This document shows, piece by piece, positions 11,138-22,845 of a DNA stretch of 64,000 nucleotides (position 1 is the stretch's first letter; each line of letters begins with the position of its first letter). Origin of the DNA: Costus lasius (taxonomy: Eukaryota > Streptophyta > Magnoliopsida > Zingiberales > Costaceae); assembly GCA_027563935.2 (NCBI GenBank), contig CM050446.2, positions 128,542,499 to 128,606,498 of the forward strand. Direction: 5' to 3'. The notes beneath the pieces were generated by a model. That model saw only the letters and a list, made by a program, of their open reading frames with translations, was not told where the DNA came from and did no database searches. The translations under genes and the position numbers were made by a program.

Positions 11138-12053
11138 GAAAATTTACCTAATATTTTACATTACTGCTGTAAAAACTTAGGGATTTTCTAATTGAATAGA
11201 CAAGACCATAGATTTATAAATGATTTAGATGTTACAAGATGAATTATGGTGAAAGCACTTAATTTTAATGACTTGTTAAATGCAAATATTTTCTGTAATT
11301 GACTAGCAAATTATTAAAATGTCTAGGTCAACTTATTGTTACATATACCTAGCTTAGAGAAAAATATGTTTCAAGTTTAAGCATAGTTTAAAGGAAAGGT
11401 TTGAATGCCTGCCCATATTGGTATACCTGTCCATTGAAGACAGTGGTTAGTTTATCATATTTTAGTAATTGTAGCTATGGTTGTCTTCATATTTATAGCT
11501 ATGATCATTTCATGTGTCTAAAATCTAATCATGTAGGCTTTGTTGACCGTAGAAGCCTCAATATCATTCTTCTTCTTCCCTAAGTCTCTCACTTTTCTCA
11601 TTTCATTCTTTTCTCTCACCTCTTGAACTTGTCTTCATCTCTTTACACAATGCACACACCTACTATTCTCTTTTCTTTCACTACTCTTCTATGCAGGCAG
11701 AGCTTTATTCATTGTGCCATATCTTTGAACACAACCTGCACATCTGACTACTCCACCCACTCCATCTTCATCAATTTCATATTCCTCATTGCCCTCCACT
11801 CATCACCATTTGACAGGCCACAAAAAAGATGTTGAAGCCTCCTCCCTTCCGTAACTACCATCCACACTGCTCTCCCACTAACTCTAAAACTTTGCCACAC
11901 ACATCACCTTCAATACCACTTTTTAATTGAAGGATTAACTGTTGCAAACTCCTAGACATGACCTTTCCTTAAGCTTGCTGCACAACACATTGCATACTTG
12001 CCTATTGCAATAATCCATTCAAAGATCACCACTTCCCTGGTCTTTTGCTAAAT
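11138..12053. other. AT-rich spacer between direct repeats
   Basis: It contains short open frames at 11401-11583 and 11623-11835 without recognisable domains. If the flanking repeats are terminal repeats, this would be the interior of a decayed element. No gag or pol motif was found. Confidence 0.35.
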
Positions 12054-12222
12054 GTCCCTTGTTTGGTTGTCCTAATATTGTTATTGCTTACCCCCTCCTT
12101 TTGTAGATTTTTTAAATAAAACTAGATTGAATATTAAACTTGAAAAACCAATAAAACAAAAATAGAACTTTTCAAAAATAATGATGCAATCTATTGGGAT
12201 AATGAATGTGTTTCTTGCTATT
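12054..12222 (+). repeat. Direct repeat, copy 2 of 2
   Basis: Same orientation as 10973-11137. The copies differ by substitutions and small indels. No clear TG...CA ends were seen. Confidence 0.6.
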
Positions 12223-13410
12223 TCCTTGTTTTTTTTATAAAGAATCCTAAATTGAGAGTTTTTTTTTAGTGGATGGAGTGAGATCTTATAGTAATACTAT
12301 ATTGTAATTCACACGACCAGTATGAAAATTATAATTTTCTTTAGAGGATATAGTAGAACCACATATGGTTTTTAAAATCAGTACACCCAAATTTTAAGTG
12401 ATATGTTTCATACAGCACGTGTTAGGCTAAAAATCAGCCATACCACACAGGGTATATTGATGTTCACCCAAAATTTTACAATATCTTTTAATCAGGAAGC
12501 TAACAAGTTTAGGATGTCAGTAAAGACAACCAATATTTAAATCAGTACTAGAAGGATTGAGGCAATCAGTTGCTTGGAATATAAGAATTTTAGGTTCATT
12601 GTTAAAGGTCTTTAAGCATTGGATTTATAAGAATTTATATTCTAAAATTTTATTGTGTATCATTCGATCTCAAATCTAGCTGTATATACAAATTTAAACT
12701 AAGCTGAAACGAAATTTCAAAAAACATATGCTAGAAGTGAAAAATGAGAGAAACAAATAAAAAAAATTTGTATTGATTAATTCAGAAAGATAAAAGAAAA
12801 CATGAAACTTCATTGATCCTCAAATCAAAGATGAGTTTGATAACAATTTTTCTTTAGATCAACCATGCCTACGTCTACCCAAAAAATGAATAGATGAAAG
12901 ACAATTCAATATTCTCCATATGAATATGGGAGCTTTTACTTCACCCTGCACTAACGAGCATACCTAGCACCAAGGTTTAAATCTTGGTTTGTGGGTTATA
13001 TCTCGAACACTAGTAGGACCAGTTCTATATTAGCACCATCTTTTACTAGCACATGAAATGACCAAACCAAAAGAAGGTTATGCCAGGGAAGCTTCAAAAG
13101 AGACCTCAAAACCCTCCTATATGGACAGTTCAATTTGTTAAAACCTAAATCATCATTGTGATAGAGCTATGAAACGCATTAGGGAGAAAATATATCTTTG
13201 TTCTCACTTTGTGGGGTCAAAAAGTGTTACATTAAAAATGTAATAGATCATTTTCAAATTCACCTTATAATAAATAAGACTTTTTGTTTAATGGGTTCTG
13301 GCTTTCACTCATTGTTAATTACCTCTGAAGTTAGGGAACCTTTGATTAAGAGATCTATACTATGAAATAAAATAGAAGACAAGACTAAACAATATCATTG
13401 ATAAACATTA
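12223..13410. other. AT-rich intergenic sequence
   Basis: No gene, repeat or RNA feature is supported on either strand. Confidence 0.4.
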
Positions 13411-14128
13411 TAAAAATACATAATTTGACATGATACATAAGGGACGAAAGAAAAAAGGGCATCGTCTATTTGGATGACTTGTATTTGTCGAATGTTTAGC
13501 CTTGTGATAGCTTATAGAATATTTGAATTTAGATAATATCTAGCCTTGGCAGCGCAATGTCATATTGAGGAGTTACACCCCGATGGTAAACATCGACGTA
13601 TGCACTTCCCAAACAATATTTCATTGTGATGCGTTAAGGCATGCATTGGATGTTGAATTTAGAAAATCATCCAGCCTTGATGGCGTGTAGGATATTTGAT
13701 TTAAGAAAATATCCAGCCTTGCGGCGTGTTGAATATTTAATTTGAGAAGATATCTGGCCTCACGGTGTATAAAAATACATAATTTGACATGATACATAAG
13801 GGACGAAAGAAAAAAGGGCATCGTCTATTTGGATGACTTGTATTTGTCGAATGTTTAGCCTTGTGATAGCTTATAGAATATTTGAATTTAGATAATATCT
13901 AGCCTTGGCAGCGCAATGTCATATTGAGGAGTTACACCCCAATGGTAAACATCGACGTATGCACTTCCCAAACAATATTCCATTGTGATGCGTTAAGGCA
14001 TGCATTGGATGTTGAATTTAGAAAATCATCCAGCCTTGATGGCGTGTAGGATATTTGATTTAAGAAAATATCCAGCCTTGCGGCGTGTTGAATATTTAAT
14101 TTGAGAAGATATCTGGCCTCACGGTGTG
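13411..14128 (+). repeat. Recent tandem duplication, period 359 bp
   Basis: 13411-13769 is repeated at 13770-14128 with only about two differences (CCCCGATGG/CCCCAATGG and ATATTTCATT/ATATTCCATT). The junction TAAAAATACATAATTTGACA recurs exactly 359 bp apart. Each copy carries the start of a second, shorter repeat series, so this is a nested structure. The minus-strand frame at 13621-13821 is a by-product of the repeat. Confidence 0.9.
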
Positions 14129-14235
14129 TTGAATATTTAAATTTAAAAAATTATCCGACCTCGCGGTATATTAGATAATTTAATTTAGAAAATTACCTGG
14201 CCTCACGCATGTTGGATAATTTAATTTGGAAAATG
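13500..14235 (+). repeat. Nested ~40-50 bp repeat series (GAATATTTAATTTGAGAAAATAT type)
   Basis: Units of about 40-50 bp alternate an AT part (TTGAATATTTAATTT) with a GC part (ATCCAGCCTTGCGGCGTG, TCTGGCCTCACGGTGTG, CCGACCTCGCGGTAT). Several diverged units lie within each 359-bp copy and two or three more follow it up to about 14235. It looks like a satellite seed. Confidence 0.65.
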
Positions 14236-14525
14236 TTAAGTCCGTTCATAGCTGGCAGTTTGCTAAAAACTGTATACTTGTTACACGAGCAACCAAATTG
14301 ATCCTAATCAAACGGCAGTAGGATAAAAAAATGTAATCCATTAATAACTAGCAGTTTGCTAAAAACTGTAAGCTTCTTACACGAGCGACCAAATTTATCC
14401 TAATTAAACGGCAATAGGATAAAAAATATCAAGTCCGTTTATAGCTGACAGTTTTCTAAAAACTATATGCTCCTGACACGAGCATTGATCTTAATCAAAT
14501 GACAGAAGTATTGAGATACCAAGTT
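14236..14525 (+). repeat. Three tandem units of about 97 bp
   Basis: Three successive units share AGTCCGTTCATAGCTGGCAG, TTTGCTAAAAACTGTA, TTACACGAGC and AATCAAACGGCAGTAGGATA. They start near 14236, 14330 and 14427. The third is shortened. Confidence 0.7.
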
Positions 14526-15419
14526 CGTCCATGGCCGCCAACAAAAAAAAGGGTTCTTAAGCTCCTATTTGAAGATCATGAAGGGACAATCCTACCCATT
14601 TTTCCTAGCTCCAATGCTTGAAGACAATGAAGAAATTTTCTAGAGTGGAATGCCTTAGAGACACGCAGATGATCAAAAGCCAATCAACAATCATTAATAA
14701 TTTTGGTGACCCATGGAATATGTTGAGGGAGGGCAAGGAAGTGTGATAAAAATATTATTTTGAGCAAAGGTATCCCCTTGTAATGAAATAAGAAAGCAAA
14801 GATTGTTTTATGAATTTTGGATGTAAAATCATGTTGCTTTGCAAATATAGTGTGTAACTTTGCCAAATGAGCATAGCACAATGCTAACTACATATACAAA
14901 TGAGGAATTTCATAGCAATATCCGGCAAAGTTAGCATTGCCAAATGACCCATGGAATATGCTAACTACTTCATATACATGAAAATCACTCTATTTGATTT
15001 CATTACTGTCAAGAAAAAGGTTTACCGTTAGTCTCTGCAATATCTGAATACTATAACTCCGCGAGTAAAGCATTTGACAACTCAAGCATAACATTCAAGC
15101 ACAATCATGACATAAACGGTACATAAACTCTAGTAGTACATGCAACAGGGGAATACAAAACAGTATGTGAACCACAATAAACTCACTGCAAACAGGTATA
15201 AAATAGACATATTTAACATGAACTATAAAAATTTCTCAAATTGAATCAAAATTATTTTCAGTCAAAAGAAACAAAAATAATGGGGCAATTATAATCCAAA
15301 TCAGTGGCCAAATTACACTCCAAAATCAGAGTAAGTAGTAAAATAAGGAATGACAACAAGAGCCTAATACAAAGACTCAAAATTCAAATATGTGATGTAA
15401 AATGAAATATGTTAAAACT
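14526..15419. other. AT-rich intergenic sequence downstream of the left PMD-like copy
   Basis: No gene is supported. A string near 14705-14720 (GTGACCCATGGAATATG) recurs near 14944. The 3' end of the left plant-mobile-domain copy starts around 15420. Confidence 0.35.
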
Positions 15420-18400
15420 CCTTGATGATCTCTTAGAGAGCAAGCTTTTGTTCTTCAATAAAAGAAGCAAGTTTATTGCATCCAATTTCCTCGGTCTCAT
15501 ACCGTGTCTTTAGAGAAACCAGTTGAGCCTCATATTTTTCAATCAATTCTGAATTCGCCCTTTGAATATCTTCAATATTCTTAAGTTATCTTCCTGTTCT
15601 TACAAACCTGAAATCATGAGACACCTTTATGATAAGAGCCTTGACCTCTCCTCATCAATCTGCTTTATCTGTGCATCAACTTGTGCTATTCTAATTATGG
15701 TGGATTCATAAGATGCTATGGAAATGCTTCTTCTGCCAATCAATGCATCCTGCAGCATCGCCTCCTTGTTGCTTATCTAGGAATCAATTTCTGAAGTATT
15801 CAACCCTTGTGTAGATTCAATTTCTCTCAAAATAGTCGAGATTTGTCTACTTAAACTATTCGAAACATCCAATAGTACTCCAAGACTAGTCAAGGAATGT
15901 GAGATGCTATTTGAAGAAACTAAGAACTCCTCTACTGAAGGAAATATATCTCTGATGTGAAATGTATTCAAATAGTCAGCTATCAAAAATCGGGCGGTTC
16001 GTTCAAGTGAAGAACGAATTGCCTCTAGAATTTGGGAAGTGATAACGATAGGGTCTGTCACGAAGCATTTGGCATAGATCTTGAAACAATTGATATAAAG
16101 ATGATGAATTACATAAAAAAAAGCAAAGAGAGAGAGAAATAAAATGTTACCTTCGCCGAAAGTGCTTTTATCTTCTGCAATCATTTCTTAAATGTTTGAC
16201 AGAGACCCTGAAGTGTCTCTTGCTTTAACTGATATAATGAGATACTGAACTACATATAAGAAAGCCAAAATAAGAGTTACCATTCTCTCGAACACATGCG
16301 TCCTCTTCGTGAACCTTCTGGACACTTGACACGAACCCTGAAATAACAGTTGTTTTAATGCAATGACAAAATGTGCATGCCCTTATTAAAAATCTGCATT
16401 CTCTACAAGAATTACATGACAGAACAATTACCACCATTTTGGAAATTTGTACTCTTTATAGCAAGATCCTGAGCATGTTTCTGAGTACTCACTATTTCTA
16501 AAATAACTACTGTGGTGATGTTATGATAATATCACATTATACATATCAGACAAAGTAAGAAAGGAAGTTACCATGGTCAGACATCACACCACCTTTTGCA
16601 TCAAGCTTCTGAGTTCTTGATACGAGCTCTATAACAGCTGTTGTTTCAAGACAATGACACCACATATTGAATTGCACATAAAGAAACAAAATAAGGAAAA
16701 AAAAAGAAGAGTTTACCATTGCCTGAAAGATCCGCACCCTCTACAACGAGCTCTTGGGTGTGTGAAGTAAACTCTGAAATAATTGTTAATGGAACATATG
16801 GAATTATGTACGAGAACAACAAAAGAGAAAAGAAAGACATATTAATTTCTGGAGTATCCTTATCCCCTATAAGAGTCACTGGGATACTTAGAACAATAAT
16901 GAAAAATGAGAGCAAACATACGAAGTTCTTTTATATACTTACCACATGAAAGCTCAACCTTGTTAAGAAGTTCATTAGAGTCTATAGATATGATCGGAGT
17001 TGATACTAAAATACAACCCGAAACATACTACTGCAACAAGATAAAGAAAAATAAATGATACATGTACCAACATTGCTTACCATCTTCTGTAGGTTTCTCG
17101 TTCTGTATAATAATATCTTGAGCTCCTGACGTGAATTCTGAAAATTGTTATACCATATCAAGATTAAGTGCAAAAGGATAAGACAAGGATAGAAGAGAAG
17201 ATGAGAAAGAATTACCATCATTTGGAGGATTTGCACCGTTTGCCGTGGTTTATGAGATACTTGCTGCAAACTTTGAATTTGTTGTTGGTTCAAAAACCAA
17301 TGATGAATCATAAGAATTGTTGTCAGAAAAGAGAATAGAGTAAAAAAATTTACCCTCGTTTGAAAAGTTTCCACTATGCGCTGCTAAAAAATCAGGACAT
17401 ATTATGGCAACTCAAAGATGGTAAGCAAGGAAGAAATATGTAATTCGTGAACTTCACACTTCACCTACTTCACCTATCTTTGAATTAGTTGGAAGACTCA
17501 TTGAATCAGCACGGAAAGTAGATTTCTTTGTAAGCTCCTTTGGCGCATGAATAACTATAACAAGCCTAAGTCGTTAACAAATTATGATAATGATGTATTT
17601 ATGTAATTTAAATGCACATACTTCCTTTAAATGCTTCAATTACATCTTCCGATAAGTCACTGGAGACAAGACTTAGTTCTGCTAAGTCAATAATTTTCAA
17701 AGGACCCTCCGCATCAGAAATATCATCTAACACAGGGACAACCACCCGCTCGACAACTATATTTAAAAAGGAAGAGAAATATTTGTACAAGAAAACATCA
17801 AACGTTACAAATTGATAAAAAAAAGAAAGCAATAAAGAGACCTAAGTAAATAAGATCACCATTAATTGTGGATCACGACGGAATATTATCAGAAGATAAT
17901 TCCCCACCACCAAGATCAGGGTTAAGTTTCCAATGTGAAGTCGTTATCTTGTTCTTCAGCATGCTAAAAGAGGGTTAGTTGAATTAGTCATTGATATAAT
18001 AGAATATATAAATAATAAGATTGATACTACCTTATCCAAGTTACTGGGCATAGTTCTTGAACATGACACCTTCAATCGCTTCAAAGATACTGATTGAGAT
18101 AAATCGAATTCAAAGCCCACTTATAGCCTCTTAAGGAAACTACTTGAGAGAGATCTATTAGGAGTGTACATATCAGAAATCTTGTAATTAAGAATGTGCC
18201 CTCATATGCATAGAATGTCATCTTAAATACTCGAAGCCGCACAGAGGAGACCAATTGCGAGTCAGAATAATACAAGAATAATCAGTCCTTTGTCGAAGTA
18301 GTGTCTGCCAGCATTCAATAATTATATACAAATCACCCGATAATTTCTCAAAATTAAGAACATTCCGAGGAATAATTTGGTCATATCCAAACTGACGAGC

Positions 18401-19362
18401 ACATCTATGAGGATTGTATGCTTCAAAAGATACTACATTTTCACTCCTAAATGGTAAGCAACTAACACGGATACTTATGAGAAATTCCAAAGAAATTAAC
18501 CTCTCTTTTATCATAGTTTTAAAGTGACTATTTTAACATTCCATTTGCTCACTAAGAAGTCCCTTCTTGTTAGAAAAAATAGATTAACAATAGCTAAGGA
18601 CTTCAATCTTACGAAAGATCAAGCGTGCATCAAAATCTCTAAAACAAATCGGAAAAGCCCCAGCAAGGTGTATCAAGTGTGGTAATTTAAACTTCATATT
18701 ATCTGAAACAATAATATTATATAACTCTTGAAACTGTAAATTAAATCAACTAAATAAATAATGAGTGGGAATCAAAGTGTCCTTCACACCAGGAAGATCA
18801 GCAGTGTATGCTTCTTTTAAAGATCTAAATAAGTTTGATAAGGCTGCTGGTACCAAAAATATCCGAACTCATCGTGCTAGTTTATTTGCTACGACAAAAA
18901 CTTCTTGTATGATGCGATTGGAGTACTTATAAGGGATAACAAAATAACACAACCAACAGAATAAGAATGCAGTAAGAAATGTCTCTCCAGCAACAATAGT
19001 AGGCCTGGATGGCGAATCAAAATCTCATACCAAAGTATTTTCTAAGCTGACCCCAAAAGGATCACAAGGTGAAGGAAAGCCAGTTTTAAATACAGAACCA
19101 GTATCAACGAATCGTAATACCCAATGAGGAATAGACAATGTCTCATAGTGATAACAAAGTAGATTATAATAGTGGTAAAAGATTCCCTTGAGAGAAGAAG
19201 AATGATAAAATTTACTATACAAAGTCTCCCCAAGAAGCATCTTGTCATCAAAAACATATTTAATATATCGTGCTCCTACTATTGGGAGCACAAATATTCT
19301 TCATGTCCCAAAGACTAGGAAAAATTTTATCATTAGGTAGATAACAAGTATTGGTCTTTGGA
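15420..19362 (-). pseudogene. Plant mobile domain (PMD-like) gene, left inverted copy with C-terminal coiled coil
   Basis: On the minus strand the segment starts inside the N-terminal PMD part (similar to PKTNTCYLP, then LGARYIKYVFDDKMLLGE near 19250-19300, then HWVLRFVDTG and FPSPCDPF near 19025-19140). It continues through the rest of the domain (NPHRCARQFGYDQIIPRN near 18350-18400) into a chain of small exons (17.9-16.15 kb). It ends in a charged coiled-coil-like tail near 15420-15600 (IQRANSELIEKYEAQLVSLK). PMD proteins are plant nuclear proteins related to transposon-borne genes. Here the conserved core is broken by stops and frame changes, and one small exon has an in-frame TAA (16188-16190). 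The N-terminal piece upstream of PKTNTCY is missing. It matches the copy at 19363-22947 in inverted orientation. Confidence 0.6.
16151..16773 (-). CDS. Micro-exon array of the left PMD copy (five exons)
   Basis: Five exons on the minus strand at 16717-16773, 16572-16628, 16435-16497, 16281-16337 and 16151-16207. The lengths are 57, 57, 63, 57 and 57 nt, each with GT donor and AG acceptor and all symmetric phase 1-1. Introns are only 73-97 nt or slightly longer. Each exon encodes a 19-21 residue module with a shared pattern, S(T/V)Q-x-(L/V), then acidic residues, then a terminal Asn/Asp/Glu-Gly. The last exon carries a TAA stop at 16188-16190. Any exon could be skipped or duplicated without a frame change. 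Confidence 0.55.
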
Positions 19363-19848
19363 AGCATTAAACATTACTCAGGATATACAGAGTGGGCACG
19401 ATATATTCTTCGTAATGAGAAAGAGGTGCTTAGAAAGGCAAGGATAGTGGATGCTATTATTGTCAATGTTTGATTATGAGCATGATGTCAATCTTCTAAA
19501 GGGTTTTCTTGAGCACTGGAATCCAAAAACCAATACTTGTTATCTACCTGATGATGAAATTTTTTCTTGTCTCTGGGATATGAAGAATATTTATGGTCTC
19601 CCAATACTAGGAGCATGATATGATAAATATGTTCCTGATGACAAGATGCTTTTTGGGGAGACTTTGTATGGTGAATTTCGTTATTCTTCTTCTCTTAAGA
19701 AAATCTTTCATCACTATTATGATCTACTTTATCATCACTCTGGGACAGTGTCTATTTCTCGTTGGGTATTACGATTCATTGATACTGGTTTTGCATTTGA
19801 AACTGACTTTCCTTCACCTTGTGATCCTTTCAGGGTCGGCTTAGAAAA

Positions 19849-20096
19849 TACTTTGGAATGAGATTTTGATCTGCCATCCAGGCCTACTATTGCTACTGGA
19901 GATATAGATCGAGAGACATTTCTTATTACATTCTTATCTTGTTGGTTATGTTATTTTATTATCCCTTATAAGTACTTTGGAATGGGATTTTGATCTGCCA
20001 TCCAGGCCTACTATTGCTACTGGAGATATAGATCGAGAGACATTTCTTATTGCATTCTTATCTTGTTGGTTATGTTATTTTATTATCCCTTATAAG
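19849..20096 (+). repeat. 124-bp tandem duplication inside the right PMD copy
   Basis: TACTTTGGAATG starts at 19849 and 19973 and the unit ends at 20096. The two 124-bp units differ at about two positions. The left PMD copy has only one unit (around 18900-19030), so this happened in the right copy after the two diverged. 124 is not a multiple of three, so it shifts the frame. Confidence 0.9.
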
Positions 20097-21260
20097 TACT
20101 CCATTCGCATCATACTAGTGGTTTAACTAGCACGAGGAGTTCGAATATCTTTGGTACCAACAGCCTTATCAAACTTGCTTAGATCTTTAAGAGAAGCATG
20201 CACTGCTTATCTTCCTGGTGTGAAGGACACTCTAAATCTCACTCATTATTTATTTGGTTGGTTTAATTTACAGTTTCAAGGGTTATATAACACTGTTGTT
20301 TTTGATAATATTAAGTCTAAATTGCCACACTTGATACACCTTGATGGGCTTTTTTGACTCGTTTCAGAGATTTTTATGCACGCTTGATCTTTCATAGAAC
20401 TGAACTCCTTAGCCATTGTCAATCTATTTTTTCCAACAAGAAGAGACTTCTTAGTGAGTAAATGGAATGTCAGGATAGTTGCTTTGAAACTATGATAAAA
20501 GATAGGTTAATTTCTTTGGAATTTCTCACAAGTATCCGTGTTGGTTGGTTAACATTTAAGAGTGAAAATGTAGTATCTTTCGAAGCATACAATCCTCATA
20601 GATGTGCTCGTCGGTTTGGATATGACCAGATTATTCCTCGGAATGTTCTTAATTTTGAGAAATTATCGGGTGATTTGTATACAATTATCGAGTGATTTAG
20701 ACACTATTTCAACAAAGGACTAATTTTTCTTATATTATTCCGGCTCGCAATCGGTCTCCTCAGTGCGGCTTCGAGTATTTAAGATGACATGCTATGCATA
20801 TGAGGGCACTTCTTGGTTATAAGATTTCTGATATGTACACTCCTGCTAATAGATCTCTCTCAAGGAGTTTCCTTAAAAGGCTTATAAGTGGTTAAGAATG
20901 ACTTTGAATTCAATTTATCTCGATCAATATCTTCGAAGCGATTGAAGGTGTCATGTTTGAGAACCATGCCCAGCATGCTGAGGAATTGAAAGTAGCATCA
21001 ATCTTGTTATTTGTATATTCTATTATCTCAATGACTAATTTAGCTAACCCTCTTTCAGCATGCTGAGGAACAGGATAGCAACTTCACATAGAAACTTAAC
21101 CCTGATCTTGGTGGTGGGGAATTACCTTCTGATAATATTCTGTCACAATCTACAATTAATGACGATCTTATTGACTCAGGTCTCTTTATTGTTTTTTTTT
21201 ATTAATTTGTAATGTTTGATGATTTCTTATACAAATACTTCTCTTCCTTTTTAAATATAG

Positions 21261-21395
21261 TTCTCGAGCGGGTGGTTGTCCCTGTGTCAAATGTTATTTC
21301 TAATGCGGAAGGTCTTCTGAATACTATTGACTTAGCAGAACCAGATCTTATCTCCGGTGACTCATCGGAAGATGTAATTGAAGCATTAAAAGGAA
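21261..21395 (+). CDS. PMD-like gene, exon upstream of the micro-exon array (right copy)
   Basis: Acceptor TTAAATATAG and donor GTATGTG flank an open exon containing VLERVVVPVSNVIS and ending DSSEDVIEALKG. Its counterpart in the left copy is on the minus strand at about 17624-17757 (ERVVVPVLDDISDAEG). Start and end are both phase 1. The exon is acidic and probably part of the linker between the PMD core and the coiled-coil tail. Confidence 0.5.
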
Positions 21396-21897
21396 GTATG
21401 TGTATTTAAATTATATAAATACATCGTTATTATCATAATTTGTTAACGACTTAGGTTTGTCATAGTTATTCATGTGCCAAAGGAGCTTACAAAGAAATCT
21501 ACTTTCCATGCTGATGCAATGAGTTTTTCAACTAATTCAGAGACAGGTGAAGGGTGAAGTTCATGAATTACATATTTCTTCCTTGCTTATCATTTTTGAG
21601 TTGCCATAATATGTCATGATTTTTTAGTCGCACATATTGAAAACTTTTCAAGCGAGGGTGAATCTTTTTACTCTATTCTCGTTTCTAACAACAATTCTTA
21701 TGGTTCATCATTAGTTCTTGAACCAGCAAGAAATTCAAAGTTTGCACCAAATATCTCATAAACCACGGCAAACGGTGCAAATCCTCCAAATGATGGTAAT
21801 TCTTCCTCATCTTCTCTTCCCTCCTTGTATTAGCACAATGCTAAAAAAATGATTATCCTTTTGCACTTAATTTTGATATTGTATAATAATTTTTTAG

Positions 21898-21954
21898 AAT
21901 TCATATTAAGAGCTCAAGATATCACTGTACAGAATGAGAAACTTGTAGAAGATG
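21898..21954 (+). CDS. Micro-exon, 57 nt (right PMD copy)
   Basis: Acceptor TTTTTTAG, 57 nt, donor GTAAGC. It encodes the FILRAQDITVQNEKLVEDG module in phase 1-1. The left counterpart is near 17080-17140 on the minus strand. Confidence 0.5.
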
Positions 21955-22258
21955 GTAAGCAATGTTGGTACATGTATCATTTGTTCTTTTTATCTTATTG
22001 CAGTAATATGTTTCTAGTTGTATTTCAGTATCAATTCTGATCATATCTATAGACTCTATGAGCTTCTTAACGAGGTTGAGGTTTCTTGTGGTAAGTATGT
22101 CAAAGAACTTTGTATGCTTGCTCTCATTTTACATTATTGTTCTAAGTATCCCATGACTCTTATAGGGGATAAGGATACTCCATAAGTTGGTATGTCTTTC
22201 TTTTCTTTTTTATTGTTCTCGTACATAATTTCATATATTCCATTAATAATTATTTCAG

Positions 22259-22315
22259 AGTTTATTTCACACGCCCAAGAGCTCGTTGTGGAGGGTGCAG
22301 ATCTTCTAGGCAATG
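22259..22315 (+). CDS. Micro-exon, 57 nt (right PMD copy, array exon 1)
   Basis: Acceptor TATTTCAG, 57 nt, donor GTAAAC. Module: FISHAQELVVEGADLLGNG, phase 1-1. The left counterpart is exactly 57 nt at 16717-16773 (minus). Confidence 0.55.
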
Positions 22316-22402
22316 GTAAACTCTCCCTTTTTTTCCTTATTTTGTTTTTTTATATGCAATTTAATATCTGGTGTCATTATCTTGAAACAACAACTGTTAC
22401 AA

Positions 22403-22459
22403 AGCTTGTATCAAGCACTCAGAAGCTTGATGCAAAAGGTGGTGTGATGGCAGACCACG
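22403..22459 (+). CDS. Micro-exon, 57 nt (array exon 2), acceptor lost
   Basis: The module is LVSSTQKLDAKGGVMADHG. In the left copy (16572-16628, minus) the acceptor is TTATAG. Here the corresponding bases are TTACAA, so the AG is gone and correct splicing would fail or shift to the AG at 22403-22404. Donor GTAACT is intact. Confidence 0.5.
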
Positions 22460-22533
22460 GTAACTTCCTTTCTTACTTTGTCTGATATATATAATTTGAT
22501 ATTATCATAACATCACCAAAGTAGTTATTTCAG

Positions 22534-22596
22534 AAATAGTGAGTACTCAGGAACATGCTCAGGATCTTGCTATAGAAAGTACAAATTTCCCAAACG
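22534..22596 (+). CDS. Micro-exon, 63 nt (array exon 3)
   Basis: Acceptor TTATTTCAG, 63 nt, donor GTAGTAA. Module: IVSTQEHAQDLAIESTNF. The left counterpart at 16435-16497 (minus) is also 63 nt. Phase 1-1 in both copies. Confidence 0.55.
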
Positions 22597-22658
22597 GTAG
22601 TAATGGTTCTGTCAAGTAATTCTTGTAGAGAATGCGGATTTTTAACAAGGGCATGCAG

Positions 22659-22715
22659 GGTTCGTGTCAAGCGTCCAGAAGGTTCACAAAGAGGACGCAT
22701 GTGTTCGAGAGAATG
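22659..22715 (+). CDS. Micro-exon, 57 nt (array exon 4)
   Basis: Acceptor GCATGCAG, 57 nt, donor GTAACT. Module: FVSSVQKVHKEDACVRENG. The left counterpart is 16281-16337 (minus), 57 nt. Confidence 0.55.
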
Positions 22716-22788
22716 GTAACTCTCATTTTGGCTTTCTTATATGTAGTTCAGTATCTCATTGTATCAATTAAAGCAGGAGACACTTCAA

Positions 22789-22845
22789 GGCCTGTGTCAA
22801 ACATTCAAGAAATGATTGCAGAAGATAAAAACACTTTTGGCGAAG
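22789..22845 (+). CDS. Micro-exon, 57 nt (array exon 5), acceptor lost
   Basis: Module: PVSNIQEMIAEDKNTFGEG. The left counterpart (16151-16207, minus) has acceptor ACTTCAG, and the right copy has ACTTCAA at the same place. Conversely, the left exon has TAA where the right has CAA, so each copy has a different lesion in this exon. Confidence 0.5.
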
